Source of the DNA: Spizellomyces punctatus DAOM BR117
Taxonomy: Eukaryota > Chytridiomycota > Chytridiomycetes > Spizellomycetales > Spizellomycetaceae
Direction: 5' to 3'
Assembly: GCF_000182565.1 (NCBI RefSeq)
Contig: NW_015971545.1
Span: forward strand, 1-64,000
DNA: 64,000 nucleotides
The translations under genes were made by a program, and so were the position numbers. Below, piece by piece: positions 1 through 9,683 of the stretch (the first letter of the stretch is position 1; the number at the start of each line of letters is the position of its first letter). The notes beneath the pieces are model-generated. The model saw only the letters and a list, made by a program, of their open reading frames with translations. It was not told the origin of the DNA and made no database searches.

Positions 1-1179
1 CGTCTTACTTTTGGCATCCTCGTAATCGAAGGAGTAAGTAAATATGTTAAACATACTGTGCAACCCACAAGCACTGACTCGCATTTATTCGTAGATTTTG
101 TTGGCGATCTGGCTTAATGTGGACCCTCCTCAGCCCCAGATCCTTTCCGTGACCATGGAGAGACGTTACTGGGAATGCGCTATGGGTGGCACCACTGCGC
201 GCAACGTCCTCAGTGCTATCACAGTGGCCTTTAATGCAGCCATTCTCATTCTAACCACGTACATCGCGTACTCGGTAGGTTTATTGGTCGATGTAATTCC
301 ACAGTGCATATCCTTCCAACCCATTTTATGTGCTCTTAGATTCGCAATATTGCGGCACGGTACAATGAGTCCAAGTTGATCGGCCTTGCTGTGTATAACA
401 TCGTAAGTGTCGAAGTACTAGACAAAGTTGATATATGCGTACAGATTTCTAAAATGTTCCATCCTCTTTCTTGCTAAAACAGGTCGTTTTGGTTACGATC
501 ATTCCGGTATGCTCTCCTTGTGTGCCTCCCAAGTTTGTAGGAAGCTAATCTCCTTTCTCTATTCGTCTTGCAGATCATCTCGGCAACAACCGGAAATCCC
601 GTTGTCATTCCTGTCGGCATTTTAGTTCTAACGTCAGTTGTCTACGCCATCTACTTCCTCCCCAAAGTAATCACCCTCATTACTGGCCTCGAAATCGGTG
701 GCGGCCAAGGCGAGAACAAACACTCACCAAGCAGTTACACTGGCGACTCGGAATCCGGCCATACCGGAACAGATTCTACTGCTAAAGCCGAGAAGAGAGA
801 AATGATCGAGGGCTACGCCGACATTCGCATTGCACGTTCCAAGTTCTTGCTCGGCACCAGCAGATGGGTTCGTCGTCAGATTGTGCTCGTGCCTATGCAA
901 AGCATCATTGCCGAAATTCCAATGGACGAAGCATCCGAGTTTAGAGGCACCACGGTGCTTGTGGAAGAGCTCAAGGTTCTTAATGTGGTGAAGAATGCCC
1001 AGCAAGGGTTCTCTGTCACCATCCAAATCAACAACAAACTCTTTTGGGAAGTCCAGACTGGAAGTGCCGAAACGATTGATCAATGGGTTAATCACTTCAA
1101 GGCCGTACGAGGGTCCCGGAAGATGGTTGATACGTTGTCTCCGCTGCCGTCAAAAGGGACTAGGACAATGTCACAGTGA
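1..1179 (+). CDS. Class C (metabotropic/GABA-B-type) G-protein-coupled receptor, 3' part
   Basis: This is the C-terminal part of a seven-helix receptor of the GABA-B/metabotropic class; its 5' end lies outside the window. Visible exons are 1-33, 95-274, 340-402, 483-506 and 574-1179, all with GT-AG borders and preserved frame. The first exons encode a helix followed by WLNVDPP, the class C signature after TM4, then YWEC. Hydrophobic helices around 220-270, 385-600 and 590-680 fit TM5-TM7, with a NESKLIG-type loop before TM6 as in GABA-B receptors. The cytoplasmic tail from about 790 to 1120 has alternating strands ending in an IDQWVNHFKAV helix, which resembles a PH-like domain. Family role: ligand-triggered G-protein signalling at the plasma membrane. 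The receptor assignment is firm; the PH-like tail is inference from pattern. Confidence 0.8.
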
Positions 1180-1918
1180 GCGGATATTTTGTGGGGAACG
1201 CACTTGGATGTTTAGTTTCGTTCATGTTCGGTGTTCATGTAATGTCCTAGAGATGCTTGGCCGTCATCAATTCACCAAATTGAACGTAAAGAGTTGTTTT
1301 GTTATTGTACTTGCTGTGTGTTCTTTAGCATCTCGAAGGCCTCTTTCCCAAGTGTGGCTTGTGTGTGCTTACGATAAGCAGTACGCCAACGTGTTTGATG
1401 ACAAGCTTTTATGTCCGACTGAGCGGGATTATATCTAAGGTTAAGTTAACCCAAGCCATAAGATATTTAATTATATCCTTAGTTAAGTTAACCCTAAGTT
1501 ATTACAAGCGATTAGACATTTACCCACAATGTGACTCTTCGCAGATGCATAGCAAGTTGAGGAGACCTCCTATCATATTTCGATCTAGCTCCATCTCTCA
1601 AAAGATCTTCAGCAATGCACCTTGTCACTTGAACATTACCAAATTGTTTGGTAGCGATATTGAGTTTTGATGGGGCTTGTATGACGATGATGCGAGTTCC
1701 AAGAGGCTCGAGTATCTCCTCCATTTGCCAACTTAGGGTTAGGGATCAAGGAATCTTATTGGGAGAATGCAACTATACAATATACTAAAACTCTACGCTA
1801 AACATAACTATATGCAATATATCTCAACTGAGGAAGATCAGCGAACGGCACTCACCATCTGGGGTAAGCGAGTGGGTGAAACGGCCTTAGTGGGTAGGAG
1901 GCGAGGGAAGAGATATCG
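1180..1918. other. Intergenic interval with short direct and inverted repeats
   Basis: No supported gene. It holds two imperfect direct copies of an ATTATATC...GTTAAGTTAACCC element (about 1428-1452 and 1470-1494). A perfect 12-bp inverted repeat, TAACCCTAAGTT at 1489-1500 and its complement at 1730-1741, encloses about 230 bp. A minus-strand open frame at 1512-1724 lies inside the inverted repeat but resembles nothing I recognise. A telomere-like TTAGGGTTAGGG dodecamer occurs at 1733-1744. Confidence 0.5.
1428..1494 (+). repeat. Two imperfect ~25-bp direct repeats
   Basis: Copies begin at about 1428 and 1470, 42 bp apart, and share ATTATATC followed within a few bases by GTTAAGTTAACCC. The second copy runs directly into the left arm of the 12-bp inverted repeat whose right arm is at 1730-1741. 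The repeats are AT-rich and lie downstream of the receptor gene; function unknown. Confidence 0.5.
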
Positions 1919-3139
1919 TTGACAATCCCTGAAGAGAGTGAATTGTTGTGCGTTGAGCAGTGTATCAACAATATTGTAACTGCCCAGACTCAAACCGTCT
2001 GCCATCAGCAAAGAGATGTCATCGGCATAACTCTCCCACCATTCTTCAAGGCCGGGGAATCCCTCGGACATTTCGCAGTCACAGATGCAGCGGCGAGTCC
2101 TAATAGAACCGCAAGCGCTGCAATGCTCAATATAAGGGAGCCAATTCGTTTGCCATTGGACAGCCAGTCGTCGGATGTGTGGGTCAGAAATCTGAAGAGC
2201 GATATCCGGTATAGCATAGCCGAAACGGGGGACCGGGAAGATGTAGTTCTGAGGGATTGGTGTTGTATCTGTCTTCTGCCATCACATTTGTTCGCGAAGC
2301 CTTCGTTTGAATCCACAAACTCTTGGGCAGCCGGCAATCTGCCGTGTGTGCTGGAGGTTGTTGAAGAGCTTTGGGAAGAAATCCTGGATCGGAGAGATAC
2401 CAATGGTCTTGCAGAGATTGCGCTTAACTGCCGGGCTGTTGTCTATGCATTAAGAGATCAGGTTACGGAAGCAACGGAATGTTATGTCACTGGATTCCCA
2501 GCTTTGCAGATTATTCCGTTAAAGGTGGATCTACACATCATCAACTATGAAGCAGATCTTGTCCACATTCAAGCGCGTCTTAATTTCATGCATCAACTAA
2601 AGAAGTCCATTGAGACTATAGAACGACTCATCCCTACGACATTTCAGCCTTCAGACTTTGCCATGTGGTTAGCATATCATCTGGTCCTATTTGGTGCGGA
2701 TACCCTGCTCACGAGAGGACGGATAGAAACTGTCGGCAAAGATTCGATTGTACGAATGCTCCGAAAGTTCACCAAGGCAATGAGGAGCCTTACAGCCGTA
2801 AGCTTCACTAGGGTTCCAGTGAATGCAGGAGAAGGATATCTCAACATGTTGGCGGGACGTGTTTCTGCCGTGACTGATTGCTGGAAACGGGCCGCTTATA
2901 ATGGTAGCATACCAATGCTTTTGCTGCAAGGTCTATTGAAATCCCGCATACTCATGTATGGCCCGGAAGCGTCATATAGTCCCTCGTTACAGGAGGTCAA
3001 GATGGAGCTTGCATCATTAGGTATCGAAAATGAGATTGCTATCGTGGAAGGCTATTTGCACAGAGCGTCTCACCAAATCACGGTTCATGCGACTAATAGT
3101 GCGCTGCCTTCTTCATGTCTTCCCGGCCCAGACTCGTAA
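1919..3139 (+). CDS. Unassigned predicted helical protein
   Basis: A long uninterrupted plus-strand frame ending at TAA/TAG-type stop 3137-3139; the first in-frame ATG is at 2123, and more N-terminal sequence may come from an exon I could not place. The protein is largely predicted alpha-helical in its second half (from about 2480), with alternating amphipathic segments rich in Leu, Ala and Arg that look like TPR- or ARM-like helical hairpins. No catalytic motif, signal peptide or membrane helix is evident. The 3' end overlaps the last 47 bp of the convergent AAA ATPase gene. I do not recognise the family; similar C-terminal helical regions occur in large fungal signalling ATPases and cyclases, but that comparison is only an impression. 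Confidence 0.5.
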   Translation: MTIPEESELLCVEQCINNIVTAQTQTVCHQQRDVIGITLPPFFKAGESLGHFAVTDAAASPNRTASAAMLNIREPIRLPLDSQSSDVWVRNLKSDIRYSIAETGDREDVVLRDWCCICLLPSHLFAKPSFESTNSWAAGNLPCVLEVVEELWEEILDRRDTNGLAEIALNCRAVVYALRDQVTEATECYVTGFPALQIIPLKVDLHIINYEADLVHIQARLNFMHQLKKSIETIERLIPTTFQPSDFAMWLAYHLVLFGADTLLTRGRIETVGKDSIVRMLRKFTKAMRSLTAVSFTRVPVNAGEGYLNMLAGRVSAVTDCWKRAAYNGSIPMLLLQGLLKSRILMYGPEASYSPSLQEVKMELASLGIENEIAIVEGYLHRASHQITVHATNSALPSSCLPGPDS

Positions 3140-5189
3140 TCTCGATGGTCCGGTCTATATGAGCCTGGCTTAGCGGCAAATGATCATCCTTGGCTAGAAC
3201 AGCGGCGAGGCGCACCGCGTTCTTGATCTGGCGACCGTTCATTTCATGTTTGCCGAGGGAGTCAAAGTCGAGGTTGTTTTCGCAAGGGATATTGAGGCGA
3301 CCGATGAGGTTCTTCCATACCTTGGCTCGAGCCGCGGGAGTGAGCCCATCGTAGCGTAACGCTACGGTCACCCTGCTCTCGAAAGCTGGGTCAAATTCGC
3401 GCACGCGGTTTGTCGTCAGGAACAGGATACCCTGATGGTACTCCAGCAAGCGGAGCATCACGCAAACCATGGCATTGCGAAGGACATCGGATGTCGCACG
3501 CTTCTCCAAAAAGACATCGGCTTCATCAATGATGGTCAGGGCGTTCCAACCGGCACACAGGTCCAGCACATCAGCCAGGCGGCGTTCCATCTCTTCGGGA
3601 GTCGTTCCCAGCTCTCCCATTGTGACGTAGTAGAGGGGACGGTGCAGCGCTTCTGCGATAGCCTCGGCCGTCAGTGTTTTGCCGACACCAGGCGGTCCAT
3701 GCAGCAGGAAGATGGAGCCGCCACTCTTGCCGCCGATAATGTCCTGAAAGTCGTCGTCGCCGCCATAGGTCACTAAAGCGCGGATGAGACGCTTCCGCTC
3801 TTCGGGCAGCACCAGTTGATCAAAAGCGCGGTCGTTGAACTGAATGTTTTCCACGCCGTCCACCAGGACATGACCCCAAGCTTTGAGATTGAAGCTGAAG
3901 GCAACCAAAGCCGGCCAACAGAAAGCGAGCAGCTCGTTCGGAATCTCCGTCATGATGTGCAAGTTCTCGGTCGTAGAACCTTTGCTACCCGAACGCTGCT
4001 CATTCACCCATCGTCGGTACCGAGTGGACAATTGCGTCAGAGCATTTGTTGGTTCGTCAAAGCCCTGGGAGGCGTGGTGGCCGAGCTGGGCGCCGCGCGA
4101 CGCATCAATGATCATCCGGCCCGAGCCGTGGGATTGCGAGCCGGCGGGCCGCGACATGCTGCCTGCTTTGCCTCCGACGGTGTGCATGAAGAAGCTCCCG
4201 GGTTTGTAGTGTAGAAACCTCGCACCGCCCACACCAAATTCATAATATTTAGCTCCGCGTTGGCGAAATAGTGAGAGGTCATCTGCCGCAACGGGGTAGT
4301 AGTTGAGGTCGGTGATGGGACGCGCACGGACGCCCATCCAGCTGCTGAATGTCTCCTCGAACCGGACCACGCCAAAGTGATCCCCGAGGGAGGCGAGGTA
4401 CTCCAGGGAGAGGTGGAAGGTGCGTTCCGTTCCCATGAGCGTCCGCTTTTCCTCAAAGTAGCCCTCCACTACCTTATAGCAGCCCGCGGAGCCGGCGAGG
4501 TTTGTCGTGCCATGGACGGCCCGATCCGGCCGGAAGAGCTCGCCAAAGGCTTCATACACCACGGTCCCGCCGGCGATCATGTCGCGGAAGGTTCGTATTT
4601 CCTCTTGGAAAATCTTCTCTATTTGCTCGATGAGTTCCGACAGTCCGGGAACCTGAATGAGAGCGACCTCCGCGGCGATCTGGAAGCCGAAGACGGAAAG
4701 CTGATCCAGGGTGCGTCGCTTCACGTAGTTGAGAAAGTAGAGCTGTTGAGAGCGATCCGCGTTGCTGGTCATCGTCCGTACGCCATCATTGTATTCCAAC
4801 AAGAGGTAAGACAAACTTCGGAGACGACCAAGGATGTTGTAGAGCTGCGCGGAGGGGATCTCGGTGGAGCGTGTTCCGCCCAAGTATTGGCGTACAATGT
4901 TCTTCAGGGAGATGGCTTTGGCAGCGGCCTCGGTACTCACGTCCGGGAAGCTGAAGACAATGCCCTCCGGCCGTCCGCCCTCGCCCTTGATGAGAAAGGG
5001 CGCCTGTGCGGTGGCTTTGTGCGACACGACGTTTGCGGCAGCTGCAGCGGCCGGCGGAGGCGGCGGTGAGGGAGCTGTTTGCTTCTGCATAGGAGAGCTG
5101 CGTGACCGCCGTCGGACTGTTCCAAAGCACCGACTTGACGCACGATCTGATCTTGAAGCGTAAGATGGACAATCGAGCGGATACGCCAA
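3093..5189 (-). CDS. AAA+ ATPase with fungal N-terminal module
   Basis: A 698-residue intronless frame. The C-terminal third carries a full AAA+ core: Walker A GPPGVGKT, Walker B LTIIDEAD, sensor-1 TTNR and an arginine finger in FESRV, followed by an AAA lid helix bundle. The middle part contains the GGTVVYEAFGELFRPD-type block characteristic of the large fungal AAA family whose N-terminal region is catalogued as DUF7025. The N-terminus is low-complexity (Pro and Ala runs). Start choice is uncertain: the first Met at 5189 or the Met at 5090 just before the proline-rich run. Family members are presumed protein-remodelling ATPases; substrates are not established. Its 3' end overlaps the convergent gene at 1919-3139. 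Confidence 0.8.
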   Translation of the reverse strand: MAYPLDCPSYASRSDRASSRCFGTVRRRSRSSPMQKQTAPSPPPPPAAAAAANVVSHKATAQAPFLIKGEGGRPEGIVFSFPDVSTEAAAKAISLKNIVRQYLGGTRSTEIPSAQLYNILGRLRSLSYLLLEYNDGVRTMTSNADRSQQLYFLNYVKRRTLDQLSVFGFQIAAEVALIQVPGLSELIEQIEKIFQEEIRTFRDMIAGGTVVYEAFGELFRPDRAVHGTTNLAGSAGCYKVVEGYFEEKRTLMGTERTFHLSLEYLASLGDHFGVVRFEETFSSWMGVRARPITDLNYYPVAADDLSLFRQRGAKYYEFGVGGARFLHYKPGSFFMHTVGGKAGSMSRPAGSQSHGSGRMIIDASRGAQLGHHASQGFDEPTNALTQLSTRYRRWVNEQRSGSKGSTTENLHIMTEIPNELLAFCWPALVAFSFNLKAWGHVLVDGVENIQFNDRAFDQLVLPEERKRLIRALVTYGGDDDFQDIIGGKSGGSIFLLHGPPGVGKTLTAEAIAEALHRPLYYVTMGELGTTPEEMERRLADVLDLCAGWNALTIIDEADVFLEKRATSDVLRNAMVCVMLRLLEYHQGILFLTTNRVREFDPAFESRVTVALRYDGLTPAARAKVWKNLIGRLNIPCENNLDFDSLGKHEMNGRQIKNAVRLAAVLAKDDHLPLSQAHIDRTIEITSLGREDMKKAAHY

Positions 5190-5540
5190 GTGTGTACGTA
5201 ATCAACTGGCAAGCTGCGCCACAAGCGGAAACCGTGTTTTCGATCGACAAGCTTTCAGATCTGAACACTTCAAAAAAATAACCCAGTCAGAATACACTTG
5301 TAAGCCTTGTATAATTGTGAAGGGGGACCTGATTGCAAATAACGGCAGTTATTTTTGGTTGCCACTTCAGAGTGTAAGTCAAGATTGGCAAGCAAGTGCG
5401 CAGACCTGAGTCCGCGCATCATATCACGTGGATCTTCGTGTTGAGTCATCAACGTTGATGCCTTTCAGCTTTGGACACACTTGACAATTGCTATAGATCT
5501 TGCTGGGATATCGTGTTTCAGCGGTAAATAAGTGCCCAAG
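5190..5540. promoter_or_regulatory. Divergent promoter region, AAA ATPase / CSN2
   Basis: About 350 bp between the starts of two divergently transcribed genes. No further gene is supported here. I see no canonical TATA box at a convincing distance from either start. Confidence 0.35.
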
Positions 5541-7744
5541 ATGTCTGATATGGACGATGACGATTTTATGGTTGGCACTGCGTTCTCCAGGACCAAACAA
5601 TATTCACTAATAACGGCAACTTCAGCATGAAGACGACGAGGAAGAGTTCGATTTCGACTATGAAGATGAGGACGAAGAGGAGCCCGACGTGGACCTAGAA
5701 AACAAGTATTACAATGCAAAAGGTATAAAATTAGTCGGGCGGTGGATGTTAAAAGTATTTTGCGTACGAATTCATGGTTGCTTTTCAAATGATTACTTTG
5801 CAGGTCACAAGGAAGACGACCCGGAAACTGCCATTAAAGAGTTCCAGAAAGTGGTAGATGCAGAAGAGGAGAAGGGCGACTGGTACGTCTTGCTCAAGAG
5901 TTTTGTCGACGTAAGGTTTACATTCTAATTATTGGTCTCGTGCTGCCAGGGGCTTCAAAGCCCTGAAGCAGATGGTTAAATTGTCATTTGGTCAAAACGA
6001 TTATCAAGCGGTACGAAGCAGCCTGCAATGCGCAAATTATCAATGTCTACTTACTGCTTATCACGCAGACTCTGAGATATTACGAGGAGCTTATTACATA
6101 TGTGAAGAGTGCCGTCACACGCAATTACAGCGAGAAGAGCATAAACAATATTTTGGACTTTGTTTCATCATCACCGGATATGAAATTTCTAGAGGACTTC
6201 TATTCGGTAACCCTTCGGGCATTGGAGGAGGCAAAGAACGAGGTACTGTCTACGGCGACTACCACTCGGCAACCCCAACATCGTGCCTTAATGGTTTACT
6301 GTAGCGGCTATGGACAAAGACGAATCTGAAACTTGCTAAACTATGGCTTGACCGACATGAGTATGCGAGATTGAATAAGGTCGGTTCAGTCGCCTTCGTC
6401 ACCTGCTGAAAGATCGCATGTTCATTGCTGGTGTGATAGATCCTTCGACAGCTGCACCAATCCTGTCAGAACGATGATGGAACTGATGATCAAAAAAAAG
6501 GAACGCTTCTCCTGGAAATTTTCGCATTGGAGATTCAGATGTATACTGAGACCAAGAACAACAAGAAGTTGAAGGTTGCTCATCCTGACAGCTCCGACGT
6601 CAATGCACTATCTCATTGCCACATCACCAAGCATAGGCCCTGTACCAACAATGTCTGCACGTTAAATCAGCCATCCCTCATCCGCGTATTATGGGTATGT
6701 AATGAATAGTCTCACTCTGCCGCCTTCCGGTTGTATGCAACTCACTCCGCTTGTTGTCACACAGGTGTAATTCGCGAGTGCGGTGGCAAAATGCATATGG
6801 GTGAAAGCAAGTATTTTCTAGCACATTATGGAACAGGGGATATGACCGGACTAATCAAGACATGCCGGACCATTGCAGAGGAGTGGGAGAAAGCTCAAAT
6901 AGACTTTTTCGAAGCCTTCAAAAACTATGATGAAGCTGGCGACCCCCAACGTATTCAATGCCTCAAGTCAGTTACAGGTGTTTAGTCGTTTCCATACGCA
7001 GGGATTAACATCTCCATTTAACCCTTTAGATATCTTGTCCTTGCGAATATGTTGATGGAATCACAGATAAACCCTTTTGACTCTCAGGAGACCAAGCCGT
7101 AAGTATCCACATTCATGTAGAGTTGGCTTTCACCGGTACTCATCGATGACTTTGCAAATTTGCGTACTTCCCTTCATAGCTATAAGAACGATCCTCAGAT
7201 CGTCGCCATGACTGATATGGTGAATGCGTACCAAAGAAAAGAGCTCTGGGAAGTCGAAAAAATCCTTCGCAATAATAAAGCAACTATATTGGGTGATCCC
7301 TTCATCCGAACCTACATTGACGATGTCCTCAAGAACATCCGAACGCAAGTTCTTATTAAGCTGATCAAACCTTACACCCGAATCGAGATACCTTTTGTGT
7401 CTAAGGTGAGACAATCCATTGGCAGCTTAAGCTGAGAGTTGTATATTCAGGTTCCTTTCTGGTAGCAATTGAATATATCGACGAGTGAAGTGGAGGACCT
7501 TCTCGTGGGCCTGATATTGGATAACAAAGTTGATGGACGGATAGATCAAGTCAATCAACGCTTAGAGTTACATTCACAGTACGTGATACGGATATGGAAT
7601 GCCAGCATCCCGGGGTACATGCTAACTATAGACCTTTTTCCTCGCAGCTCGACAGACACGCTGCATTATAATGCTCTGGATAAGTGGTCAACCAATATTG
7701 GTGCGCTATATAAATCTTGTATCCACAAAATGAGTGCGGGATAG
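5541..7744 (+). CDS. CSN2: COP9 signalosome subunit 2
   Basis: Fourteen exons (5541-5570, 5626-5722, 5804-5882, 5950-6010, 6069-6242, 6305-6379, 6440-6574, 6637-6694, 6765-6806, 6879-6966, 7030-7098, 7180-7405, 7466-7578, 7648-7744) sum to 447 residues, close to animal CSN2 (443). Diagnostic blocks include the acidic N-terminus, [66 protein letters not shown] and IKPYTRI in the PCI winged helix. CSN2 is the lid-like PCI scaffold subunit through which the COP9 signalosome contacts cullin-RING ligases for Nedd8 removal. The intron at 6807-6878 has a GC-AG border (GCAAGT donor), which is the only solution keeping the conserved frame. Assignment is secure. Confidence 0.95.
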
Positions 7745-7819
7745 TTTCTGGCTTCAGGCGAATGGGTGGTCTGCTCAATAAAAGCCGGTGCATCGTAACG
7801 ACCTTGTGGATGAGCGGTT

Positions 7820-8387
7820 TCATTTTGAGCTCAAGCTGTCAATCAAGGCTTCCTGCTCATGTTGCACTTTGACGAGAGAGTCCACCTGCACTGTGAGCCT
7901 GCATCGGTGGTGGCTTTAGTTTTGTGTATAAGGGCCTAAGCGCCGAGATGATACGCACCTGTCTAATTCAGCTTGACGCTCCTTGATTAAGGATTGCAGC
8001 TGCTTCTGTGTACCCTTTCTATTCTCCATCTGTTGTTCTGCTCGGTTTCGTAGCCCTATCGCCTGAGGGGGTGTGGATGTTAGGGCAATTATTCATCTTG
8101 TAAAAAAGTCAAAGTATACAACTTTAAGCTTCTCGGATTCGATCTGCTCGGCCTTCTCTTCCATCATTTTGAGGAACATTTCCACAATTTCGTTGAAATT
8201 GCTCACTCCTTCGAAGTCTAATTCAACGGCGTACTATGAAAGAGTCCTCGATCGTATTCAACCTACTTTGCGTAAAATCTTTGCATTCCTCTTTCAGCTT
8301 CTCAGATGTCTCAAATTGAACTGGATCTAGGATGCGTAGCTTAGAAAACTCGTCAAAAATGACGAGGGGGGAAGTGGAGGAAGCCAT
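7820..8387 (-). CDS. IFT20: Intraflagellar transport protein 20
   Basis: Four exons on the minus strand (8267-8387, 8123-8217, 7959-8062, 7820-7898) give 132 residues, the same length as vertebrate IFT20. The N-terminus has the FDEFSKLRILDP block and KLKEECKDF, matching the family's FDELNKLRVLDP and LKEECKDF. The rest is a continuous coiled coil (AIGLRNRAEQQ, LQSLIKERQAELDR) ending in an EQEALIDSL segment. IFT20 is an IFT-B component that also links the Golgi to the cilium base. In fungi it is kept only where motile zoospores occur, so it marks the organism as flagellated. The gene is convergent with CSN2, with a 75-bp gap. The exon 2 acceptor was chosen because the alternative AG introduces a stop. 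Confidence 0.92.
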
Positions 8388-8585
8388 ATCGGCTCTCCAT
8401 GGAGAAGAGTTGCCGTCCGCGTCGAGTGCACCATCTATGCTTACATAATCTGTCTGAGCGTAAGCGTGGCTTAGGCTGGTGACTGGATCTTGACATCATT
8501 GCCTTTAGTACACCGATTAAAGTATCCTGTGCAGTTCCCATCTCAATCACAAAAGACGCCAGAAATCACCATACAATAAGCGGAA

Positions 8586-9199
8586 ATGACAGTGCAATCA
8601 TACCGTCCACTTTACACCCTTGTGCTTCGACCGATATCAAGGGGGTTCTATAGCTCACCATGTACCAGGACCCAAAATGGATTCAAAAAGCAATGGGCTT
8701 CTGCCTTTGAATCATCCAAGGAGGAAGACAAGCAACGAGGACGCCATGAGCGAGCACATGCAGTAGACAGAGGTGAGCTTTTGGCTTGGGGAAGCCATAC
8801 GAAAGAAACATTAAATTGAGCCTAATTCCTCTTGTGATGTAATAGCCATTTCTGGAAACACTGGCGATGGCTACAGGTATGCATCTTTTTGCTTCATAGC
8901 GGTTAGTGCTTATTTGTATTAACTTCGCATGATTTCTCTTTTCCAGCGATCTTGCTCGGAAAGGAATGGAAGCAAAAAACATCGATGGACCGGAAGCCAA
9001 TCAGCCTGCCACTAAAACCGACTCTAGCTACATTTCCGAATCCGCCCCCAGTACGTAGGTCGTTGTAAGGCACTGCGAGAGAGGTGGCTAACATGACATG
9101 TCTATGTTAGAACCGGTCATCGGTCTGGAGGACGAACGAGGAGGCTTCAAGAGGTCCAAGGAAGGTCGAGACTTTAGAAAGTCTCCGGAGCGCAAATAG
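8586..9199 (+). CDS. Small predicted mitochondrial protein, family not recognised
   Basis: Four exons (8586-8772, 8846-8876, 8947-9050, 9111-9199) give 136 residues. The N-terminus is basic and hydroxylated, with RPISRGFYSS typical of a mitochondrial presequence and its cleavage region. The mature part is very polar, rich in Lys, Glu, Gly and Asp, with a short DLARKGMEAKNIDGPEA segment and a basic tail; it looks mostly disordered. The splice borders are good consensus and the frame stays open through all four exons, so a real gene is likely. It lies 199 bp from the start of the divergent IFT20 gene. Function unknown; mitochondrial location is inference from the leader. Confidence 0.6.
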
Positions 9200-9683
9200 C
9201 TTTACTTTTTACAGCAGATCTCAAATATCATATGGTTGGAATAAGAGCTGTTTTGATGGATTGCCATTCTAGGAGCCGCTTTTACACATTCTGCAGTAGG
9301 TATTGGCAGTGGCGAGGTCTCTGCACTCATGGATAATGCCTTAGAATCCACCTTGAAGGAGTATGTCAACCTTCATTGGTAGGATTTTGAGGATTTTGAC
9401 GTGACAGTTAAGAGAAGCTACGCAGTCTTTTAATATATTTCCATAGTAGATAATGATCCTACCTGATCGGGTGCAAATGTTGATAGATAAATAACTATCT
9501 TGTCTATTCTGCCGTAGCAGATTCATGGTACATCTCTATTTGGCTACTTATGATGGGGTGAGAGTATGACCTTGCTTCTAGGGACCCGAAGGGGCTTCCA
9601 CCGTAATGGTTGTGGACAATCTACTATATGGTTTGAGCCGTTAGCGTTCTTCTCCTGTCGCTACGTATCCAGGCCGAGGTAAA
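9200..9683. other. Interval between convergent genes, no supported gene
   Basis: About 480 bp between two convergent 3' ends. A short plus-strand segment around 9300-9360 looks weakly codon-like (a GSGEVSALMDNALES-type stretch), but it has no extendable frame or convincing splice partners. Confidence 0.3.

Noticed and set aside
1512-1724. Minus-strand 70-codon open frame between the small inverted repeats
   Set aside because: No recognisable motif, no splice partners, and its position within a repeat-bounded spacer makes chance openness likely.
1733-1744. Telomere
   Set aside because: Only two TTAGGG units, interstitial, followed by ordinary sequence and genes on both sides.
3435-5163. Plus-strand open frames antisense to the AAA ATPase
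   Set aside because: They are shadows of the GC-rich coding strand; the minus strand carries the complete AAA motif set.
9235-9400. Possible small plus-strand exon after the mitochondrial-like gene
   Set aside because: The preceding gene already ends with a stop at 9199 and no donor/acceptor pair links this piece in frame.
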